From: DATDAW01 sp036524675 | GTDB taxonomy: Bacteria > Verrucomicrobiota > Verrucomicrobiia > Chthoniobacterales > DASVRZ01 | Direction of reading: 5' to 3' | DNA: 10,554 nt | Assembly (NCBI GenBank): GCA_036524675.1 | Contig: DATDBU010000088.1 | Location: 1 to 10,554 of the forward strand | Shown here: piece by piece, positions 5,955 through 10,554 of the stretch | Numbering within the stretch: position 1 is the first letter of the stretch | Layout: each line of letters opens with the position of its first letter | Translations under genes and position numbers: made by a program | Notes under the pieces: generated by a model | What the model saw: the letters and a program-made list of their open reading frames with translations, nothing else | Databases searched by the model: none | What the model was told of the DNA's origin: nothing

Positions 5955-7202
5955 ATGCGCCTGCTTTTTTTTAGCAACCTACTGGCGACCCCCAATCAAC
6001 ACGGAGGCTGCGTATATCCGCACGGGATTCTCACGGAATTGCATCGGCAGGGCTTCCACATCGAATACGCCTGGCTTGGTGCTCCATTGCATTCAGGGCG
6101 CCTTGTGATGCGAGACCCGCTCGTCGCAAAATACATTGCCCGTGGCTGGGTGCGCGGCGCTCGCAAACTCGGGCCTTACCTTGTGCCTGATACGTTGCGA
6201 GGCTGGTTAGGATTACGTCCCGAGGCCGACGACGGCGAGCACTTCCCCTTCCCCGTTGAGCAAGCCTTTGCCGCCCGGCTCATCCGCCGACTTAGGCCGG
6301 ATGCCGTGTTAGTCGACGGCACATGCACGCTGCCGATCCTCGACCAACTCACTCCTACCGAACGCAAACGTCTGCACGTGGCCGTGCTCACGCACAATCT
6401 CAATTCCCGGCGCACGCACCTCTATCGCGAGAACGGACAACCCTTGGATTTCATGGCCATGACCGCAGAGGAAGAGACTGCCCTGCTCGATCGCGCCGAC
6501 GTCGTCGTGGCTATACAGGAGCGTGAAGCGGAAGCCTTCCACACGATGCTTCCACATAAGCCTGTCGTTACCGTTCCGATGCCGATTCGGCCGGACCCGA
6601 TCCCTCCGGTAACGGGAGGCACTCCCGTTTGTTTGTTCGTGGGTGGCCACAGCGGCCACAACCTGGCTGGTCTCTCCTGGCTTTTGCGGGATGTTTGGCC
6701 GGTCGTGCTGAGAGAATGTCCCGAAGCCCGGCTGCATGTGGCTGGGACCGTTGGACAGGCGGTCCCTTCAGGCACCCCTCAGGTGCGGGCGCTAGGTCCG
6801 GTGGAAGAACTGCGGGAGGCTTATGCCCCCTCACAAGTAGCGCTGGCTCCGTTGCCGATGGGCACCGGGCTAAAGATCAAAGTGATCGAAGCCATGGGGT
6901 GGGGTCGCCCGGTGGTGACTACCACCGCGGGCGCGGAAGGTTTTGTCGAATTGGAACGGGGTGAACTGGCGGTGGTGGCGGAGACCCCGGAAGCCTTCGC
7001 AGCCGCCATCATCCGCCTGCTTCGATCAAGTGAGGAAAGGCAGCGAGTTGTCTCGCGCCAGCTTGCCTGGATCGAACAGCGCTGCTGCCCGGCGAAAGCG
7101 ATTGCGCCGCTGCTCGAAGCATGGTGTCGGCCGGTTCCGGCCGGCGTGGCTGAGCCGGCAAATCCCGGACAATCCGTCCCGTGCGATGTTACCTTGTTGT
7201 GA
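5955..7202 (+). CDS. GT4-type (GT-B fold) glycosyltransferase
   Basis: The 415-residue product begins M-R-L-L-F-F-S-N-L with H-G-G just after, the usual first strand and glycine-rich acceptor-side loop of GT-B enzymes. The second Rossmann-like domain starts about 224 with V-C-L-F-V-G-G-H-S-G-H-N, continues with L-H-V-A-G-T-V-G near 260-267, and contains the donor-binding stretch at about 296-330: A-P-L-P-M-G-T-G-L-K-I-K-V-I-E-A-M followed by G-R-P-V-V-T-T and A-E-G-F. Glu312 and Lys307 fall where GT4 enzymes contact the nucleotide-sugar. It should add a sugar to a lipid-linked intermediate on the cytoplasmic side; donor and acceptor cannot be read. A TTG at 5907 would add 16 residues without family character, so I take the ATG at 5955. 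No Shine-Dalgarno is present. The upstream gap is 159 bases and includes two copies of CGATACTA (5819-5826, 5858-5865). The C-terminal ~25 residues are proline-rich and probably disordered. It is followed after 16 bases by the GT-C gene, so the two are likely co-expressed. Confidence 0.9.
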   Translation: MRLLFFSNLLATPNQHGGCVYPHGILTELHRQGFHIEYAWLGAPLHSGRLVMRDPLVAKYIARGWVRGARKLGPYLVPDTLRGWLGLRPEADDGEHFPFPVEQAFAARLIRRLRPDAVLVDGTCTLPILDQLTPTERKRLHVAVLTHNLNSRRTHLYRENGQPLDFMAMTAEEETALLDRADVVVAIQEREAEAFHTMLPHKPVVTVPMPIRPDPIPPVTGGTPVCLFVGGHSGHNLAGLSWLLRDVWPVVLRECPEARLHVAGTVGQAVPSGTPQVRALGPVEELREAYAPSQVALAPLPMGTGLKIKVIEAMGWGRPVVTTTAGAEGFVELERGELAVVAETPEAFAAAIIRLLRSSEERQRVVSRQLAWIEQRCCPAKAIAPLLEAWCRPVPAGVAEPANPGQSVPCDVTLL

Positions 7203-7218
7203 TCCACATTCGAAGGAG

Positions 7219-8754
7219 ATGACCACGGCACAACCTGGCAGATGGGCAAACTGGATCGGAGGCCTCATCAGCGTTTGCGTGTTGGCGCTGGTATTGCAGC
7301 ACGTCCGAATCGGTTGGGACTCTCCTATCACTGAAGCGCATGCCTGGCGTCAAACGCAGACCGCCGTTACCGCGTATTACCTCGTTGGCCATCCATTTCA
7401 CCTCGCCTACGAAACGCCGCTCCTTGGGCCTCCATGGTCGACGCCGATGGAATTTCCTTTGTATCAGCTGGCCACAGCACGGCTGGTAGACCTGACAAGC
7501 ATGAATCTGGTCTCCGCTGGAAGGACCGTCGGTCTATTCTGTTTCTTTGTGGCTGCCGTTCCGCTTTGGGGAATCGCACGCATCCTCTCGGGCTCCCCGA
7601 CGCTTGCGGTAGGCGGCGCAACACTGTTCCTGTCCAGCTCGTTTTATGGATTTTGGTCCCGAACATTCATGATCGAATCGACCAGCCTGCTATTCAGTCT
7701 GGCATTTCTGTGGGCATTTATGACCGCGTGGAACCGAAGGAGTTGGAGGTGGGCAGTCCTTGCGATGGGTCTCGGCGCTCTCGCCGGGCTGGCAAAGTCC
7801 ACCTCATTCGCATTGTTCATGGCTGCGGCAGTTATTTTTGCCGTGTCGACTCGCTGGCGCTGCTGGCGGGAAAGTCTTTCGTCCGAAGGGTTCACGCGAA
7901 CGATCAGGCTCGCCTCGCGTGAAGTCGTCCTTATGATTGTGATCCTGGGTGGGGCCCTGACCGCCACGGCATGGTGGGTCTCTTATAGCGATGGAATCAA
8001 GGCCGAGAATCCGTTGGCGGTAGGGCTAGTGTCGAACGCGCTCAGTTCCTGGAATTTTGGAACGTGGGATCAAAAGTTGGATTTGGCGACCTGGAAGCTC
8101 ATCGCGGGTCGGGCGCTGGCGTCCATAGGGGAGCGAATCCCAGTGCTGGTCCTGCTCTCCATCGCGGCGACCGCGGTATGGAGTTCCGGTCGCTATCGAT
8201 TCACGTTTCTGGCTTGTCTTGGGCTATTTCTGCTCGGCCCGCTCGTTTTCACGAACCTTTATTACGTCCACGATTATTATTTTAACGCTAACCTAATCTT
8301 CGGGCTGGGAGCGCTATGGTTTGGCTCATTGGCGTTAATCCAGTCGGAACATGTAAGTGTCCGGATAGCAGGTGGTATTTTTTTACTCTTCTGTGTCGTC
8401 GTTCAACTTGTTGATTACCCTCGCCGATATGAGTCTTTGATTGCGTCAAATCCTGACGACGAAAACACGGCCTTTCTGAAAATGGCGGAGCGAGTCCGGA
8501 AAACTACCCCCGCGGGCTCGTCCATCGTTTGGATTACCACGAAAGCCGCCCCGGTCGTTCCCTTCTATGGGGAGCGGCGGGCGCTCTGTTTGACGCCGGG
8601 CCCGGAAACCGCAGCAACCTCGCAAGCGGTGCAGAACCTAACCGGGCATCAGGTCAGCGCGATCGTGAATTCTGCCGAAGATTTGGTGACGGAAGCTTGG
8701 GTGCTACGACTTCTGAAGGAATCTGGTGCGGCGCCAATCGTCATGCGGCCATGA
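7219..8754 (+). CDS. Polytopic membrane glycosyltransferase, GT-C fold (GT39/PMT_2-like)
   Basis: The 511-residue protein has about ten hydrophobic segments (roughly 10-28, 103-121, 127-146, 155-172, 178-192, 196-210, 236-254, 306-322, 328-346, 357-375 and 382-399, two of the middle ones perhaps forming one hairpin). After the first comes I-T-E-A-H-A-W-R-Q-T-Q-T-A (37-49), the acidic-residue plus 'HxWRQ' loop of a bacterial branch of dolichyl/polyprenyl-phosphate sugar-dependent transferases, then P-P-W-S-T-P-M-E-F-P-L-Y at 71-82. Y-Y-V-H-D-Y-Y-F at 348-355 sits at an outer loop as in these enzymes. The last ~110 residues are soluble and probably extracytoplasmic. The inferred role is transfer of a sugar from a polyprenyl-phosphate donor to a glycan on the outer face of the inner membrane. 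AAGGAG (7213-7218) abuts the chosen ATG with no spacer, which is too close for an ideal ribosome site. An ATG at 7186 would overlap the GT4 gene by 17 bases; much longer upstream extensions are shadows of GT4. Family good, substrate unknown. Confidence 0.8.
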   Translation: MTTAQPGRWANWIGGLISVCVLALVLQHVRIGWDSPITEAHAWRQTQTAVTAYYLVGHPFHLAYETPLLGPPWSTPMEFPLYQLATARLVDLTSMNLVSAGRTVGLFCFFVAAVPLWGIARILSGSPTLAVGGATLFLSSSFYGFWSRTFMIESTSLLFSLAFLWAFMTAWNRRSWRWAVLAMGLGALAGLAKSTSFALFMAAAVIFAVSTRWRCWRESLSSEGFTRTIRLASREVVLMIVILGGALTATAWWVSYSDGIKAENPLAVGLVSNALSSWNFGTWDQKLDLATWKLIAGRALASIGERIPVLVLLSIAATAVWSSGRYRFTFLACLGLFLLGPLVFTNLYYVHDYYFNANLIFGLGALWFGSLALIQSEHVSVRIAGGIFLLFCVVVQLVDYPRRYESLIASNPDDENTAFLKMAERVRKTTPAGSSIVWITTKAAPVVPFYGERRALCLTPGPETAATSQAVQNLTGHQVSAIVNSAEDLVTEAWVLRLLKESGAAPIVMRP

Positions 8755-9019
8755 CCCGCTCGGTTCATCGAGGCCTTGTTAACAGGATGACGCATCCACT
8801 CCCGATTTTGTTGAAGACCACAAACGTGTCGACGCGCTCGCCCGACCGTGGCCACCCCGGCATTGCCTCGCTTACCCACTCATTTTCGTGTGATGACAGA
8901 ACGTCACGCTGTTATTAGTCGCCTCGCAGCAGCAACGACGCACCTGGAAATCCGCTTTTTCCATTTTTGAATTTATTGCTTCGCTATTAATGTTATACCT
9001 ATTATACTATTAACTACGA
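8755..9019. other. 265-base intergenic region, AT-rich at its 3' end
   Basis: No coding region is supported here. The first part has the base composition of the neighbourhood. From about 8951 to 9020 only about a quarter of the bases are G or C, against well over half around it. A short inverted repeat TGAC/GTCA lies just upstream, near 8894-8906, and is too weak to call. No hairpin followed by T-run marks the end of the GT-C transcript. Confidence 0.5.
8976..9005 (+). promoter_or_regulatory. Candidate sigma-70-type promoter for the epimerase gene
   Basis: TTGCTT (8976-8981) and TATTAT (9000-9005) are 18 bases apart, in a strongly AT-rich patch just before the ATG at 9020. TATACC (8994-8999) and TATACT (9003-9008) are alternative -10 boxes. 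If TATTAT is used, the transcript would begin about 8 bases before the start codon, leaving almost no leader, which fits the missing Shine-Dalgarno. The hexamer CTATTA occurs three times (8984, 8999, 9007). This is judged by eye and boundaries are uncertain. Confidence 0.3.
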
Positions 9020-10126
9020 ATGAAACGTCTATTGGTAACAGGCTCGTCGGGATTGATCGGTTCAGAGGTCGTGGATTATTTCGCCAGAGAAGGATGGGAA
9101 GTCCATGGCGCGGACAACAACATGAGGGCCGACTTCTTCGGATCCGGTGGAGACACACGGTGGAATCAGCGAAGACTCGAAAGCCTCCACAGCAATTTCA
9201 TTCATCATGAATTGGACATTCGAGACCGCAGCGAGGTCATGGATTGCCTGGAGACCCTGAAGCCAGACACCGTGGTGCATACGGCCGCGCAACCCAGCCA
9301 CGACCTCGCAGCCTCCCGCCCGTTCGACGACTTCGATGTAAATGCTGGAGGAACGTTGAACCTTCTCGAGGCAACCCACCGCCACGCTCCTGAAGCGGCA
9401 TTTGTGCACATGAGTACGAACAAGGTTTACGGCGACGGCCCAAATACTATCCCTCTCAAGGAAGAACCGACACGATGGGATGTCAATGATCCCGCTTATG
9501 CCGATGGTATTCGGGAAGACTTTCCGATCGACCACTGCAAGCATAGCATTTTCGGCGCATCGAAGGTTTCCGCGGACGTCATGGTGCAGGAATACGGGCG
9601 ATATTTCGAAATGAATACCTGCTGTCTGCGAGGCGGATGCCTCACCGGCCCGAATCACAGCGGCGTCGAATTGCACGGTTTTTTGAACTACCTCGTAAAG
9701 TGCAACGTGGAGGGGAAGCTATATAAGATTTACGGTTATAAGGGAAAACAGGTTCGCGACAATATTCATTCCTATGATGTTGCGCGATTCATTCACGCAT
9801 TTGTCGAGAGCCCGCGTAGCGGTGAGGTATACAATATCGGCGGTGGCCGCTCGAACAGCATTTCAATCATTGAAGCGTTCGATAAGATCGCCGCGTTGAG
9901 CGGGATCGACATGCGCTTCGAGTATGTCGATCAGAATCGCGCGGGAGATCATATTTGCTACATCAGTGATCTGGCGAAAATTAAGGCGCATTATCCTGCT
10001 TGGGATATCTCCAAGTCGCTCGATACGATTTTTACCGAAATCTATTCGGCCGTATCTGCCCGTAAAATGCCCCCTGAAAACTCTAGAACGTTAGTACTGC
10101 AGACACAGCAGGCCCTGGCTCACTGA
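9020..10126 (+). CDS. NAD-dependent epimerase, CDP-paratose/tyvelose 2-epimerase-like SDR with Phe in place of the catalytic Tyr
   Basis: This complete 368-residue extended SDR opens with V-T-G-S-S-G-L-I-G (dinucleotide motif G8, G11, G14) and has D32 at the end of the second strand, as NAD-binding members do. H-T-A-A-Q-P-S-H-D (87-95), M-S-T-N-K-V-Y-G-D (131-139) and the later G-Y-K-G-K-Q-V-R-D-N-I-H (239-250) and Y-N-I-G-G-G-R (271-277) are the pattern of the CDP-paratose/tyvelose 2-epimerase-like clade. It should act in the cytoplasm on a nucleotide sugar, with tightly bound NAD. The place of the catalytic Y-x-x-x-K reads F-G-A-S-K: Lys182 is kept but position 178 is Phe (codon TTC). So the enzyme either uses another base or does a different reaction; I recall relatives with the same change but could not check. 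The ATG follows an AT-rich promoter-like patch with no Shine-Dalgarno. The last 20 residues look like an unstructured tail. Another SDR begins 80 bases downstream. Family firm, substrate inferred. Confidence 0.88.
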   Translation: MKRLLVTGSSGLIGSEVVDYFAREGWEVHGADNNMRADFFGSGGDTRWNQRRLESLHSNFIHHELDIRDRSEVMDCLETLKPDTVVHTAAQPSHDLAASRPFDDFDVNAGGTLNLLEATHRHAPEAAFVHMSTNKVYGDGPNTIPLKEEPTRWDVNDPAYADGIREDFPIDHCKHSIFGASKVSADVMVQEYGRYFEMNTCCLRGGCLTGPNHSGVELHGFLNYLVKCNVEGKLYKIYGYKGKQVRDNIHSYDVARFIHAFVESPRSGEVYNIGGGRSNSISIIEAFDKIAALSGIDMRFEYVDQNRAGDHICYISDLAKIKAHYPAWDISKSLDTIFTEIYSAVSARKMPPENSRTLVLQTQQALAH

Positions 10127-10185
10127 GCGAAGCCTTAGTGTGTTGCTGCTCTGGGGTATGCGAGGATTTTTTGTTTAATCAGCGC

Positions 10186-10200
10186 TCTCGCGATTCGAGA
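10186..10200. repeat. Short inverted repeat just before the last gene
   Basis: TCTCG (10186-10190) and CGAGA (10196-10200) are exact reverse complements around a 5-base spacer. The right arm overlaps the weak GAGA ribosome-binding candidate (10197-10200) of the gene starting at 10207, so the hairpin could partly hide it. With only five pairs it may be chance. Confidence 0.25.
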
Positions 10201-10206
10201 AATTGC

Positions 10207-10554
10207 ATGAAAGTGCTTATAACGGGCATTTGCGGATTTGTCGGGAGCTCGCTGGCCACGGCCATAGCGGAGGCCTGCGCCGGCTGGACAGTAGTCGGGT
10301 TCGACAATCTTTCGCGTCTTGGCAGTGAAAGGAACCGCACGGCTCTTTCCAGACTTGGCGTAAAACTCGTTCACGGAGATCTGAGATGTCAAAGCGACGT
10401 GGACATGCTCCCACGTGTGGATTGGGTCATTGATGCTGCCGCCAATCCAAGCGTGCTAGCCGGCGCCGACGGAAAAACGAGCAGCCGGCAGTTGATGGAG
10501 CATAACCTTGGCGGCACGGTGAACATGCTGGAAAAATGCCGCGCCGATGGCTCT
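10207..10554 (+). CDS. NAD-dependent epimerase/dehydratase (SDR), N-terminal part, cut by window end
   Basis: The reading frame is open from the ATG at 10207 to the last base (116 codons) with no stop, so the gene continues beyond the window. It begins M-K-V-L-I-T-G-I-C-G-F-V-G-S-S-L, a Rossmann fold glycine motif (G7, G10, G13). V-V-G-F-D-N-L-S follows at about 29-36, whose Asp should bind the ribose of NAD. Then come H-G-D-L-R near 55-59, the A-A-A-N-P-S-V-L-A-G stretch near 76-85, and H-N-L-G-G-T-V-N-M-L-E near 99-109. These are features of nucleotide-sugar epimerases and dehydratases, closest by eye to CDP-paratose 2-epimerase-like proteins. The active-site Tyr-Lys lies outside the window. 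A weak GAGA sits 6 bases before the start. With the preceding SDR it forms a tandem pair, probably two steps of one sugar-nucleotide pathway (inference). Confidence 0.85.
   Translation, partial: MKVLITGICGFVGSSLATAIAEACAGWTVVGFDNLSRLGSERNRTALSRLGVKLVHGDLRCQSDVDMLPRVDWVIDAAANPSVLAGADGKTSSRQLMEHNLGGTVNMLEKCRADGS

Noticed and set aside
6943..7218. Extended N-terminus for the GT-C protein
   Set aside because: The extra 92 residues are the GT4 coding region read in another frame, Arg-rich and without membrane character.
10160..10176. T-rich run after the first SDR gene as an intrinsic terminator
   Set aside because: No GC-rich stem precedes the T-run, so it does not meet the pattern.
1..10554. 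Search by eye for CRISPR repeats, tRNA, rRNA, IS elements and phage genes
   Set aside because: No regularly spaced repeats, no cloverleaf with CCA-type ends, no transposase or integrase motif in any supported frame.

Overview
The window is about 58-60% G+C by eye and fully colinear: every gene I can support lies on the + strand. It reads as part of a surface-polysaccharide (exopolysaccharide, O-antigen or cell-surface glycan) locus of a Gram-negative-type bacterium. It holds a membrane O-acyltransferase with a probable extracytoplasmic SGNH partner, three soluble-type glycosyltransferases of different folds, one polytopic GT-C glycosyltransferase, and three NAD-dependent nucleotide-sugar epimerase/dehydratase (SDR) genes, two of them cut by the window edges. 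Most starts lack a Shine-Dalgarno sequence. That, with the gene content, would fit something like Verrucomicrobiota (Opitutales-like), but no marker gene fixes the taxon and this is a guess.

Layout. (1) 2-3118: the C-terminal end of an SDR epimerase, an AlgI-like MBOAT O-acyltransferase, and an SGNH-fold acyltransferase-like protein, separated by only 7-8 bases and probably one operon. (2) 3119-3581: 463 bases without a convincing gene, holding a strong hairpin with a competing alternative pairing. (3) 3582-4502: a GT14-type (core-2/I-branching-like) glycosyltransferase standing alone. (4) 4503-4829: a second gene-poor gap. (5) 4830-5795: a GT-A fold glycosyltransferase with a DSD motif. (6) 5955-8754: a GT4-type glycosyltransferase followed 16 bases later by a membrane GT-C glycosyltransferase of the GT39/PMT_2-like group. 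(7) 8755-9019: an intergenic region whose last 70 bases are strikingly AT-rich and probably carry a promoter. (8) 9020-10126: an SDR of the CDP-paratose/tyvelose 2-epimerase-like group whose catalytic YxxxK tyrosine is phenylalanine, followed after 80 bases by the start of another SDR of similar type that runs off the end.

How the parts could work together (inference): the SDRs supply modified nucleotide sugars, the GT-A, GT4 and GT14 enzymes build an oligosaccharide at the cytoplasmic face, the GT-C enzyme adds a sugar from a polyprenyl-phosphate donor on the far side of the membrane, and the MBOAT/SGNH pair O-acylates the exported glycan. No IS element, CRISPR array, tRNA or rRNA was recognised. 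I see no wholly novel system. The best leads are the Tyr-to-Phe change in the SDR, the MBOAT/SGNH pair, the hairpin with alternative pairing, and the decayed-looking DNA on both sides of the GT14 gene.
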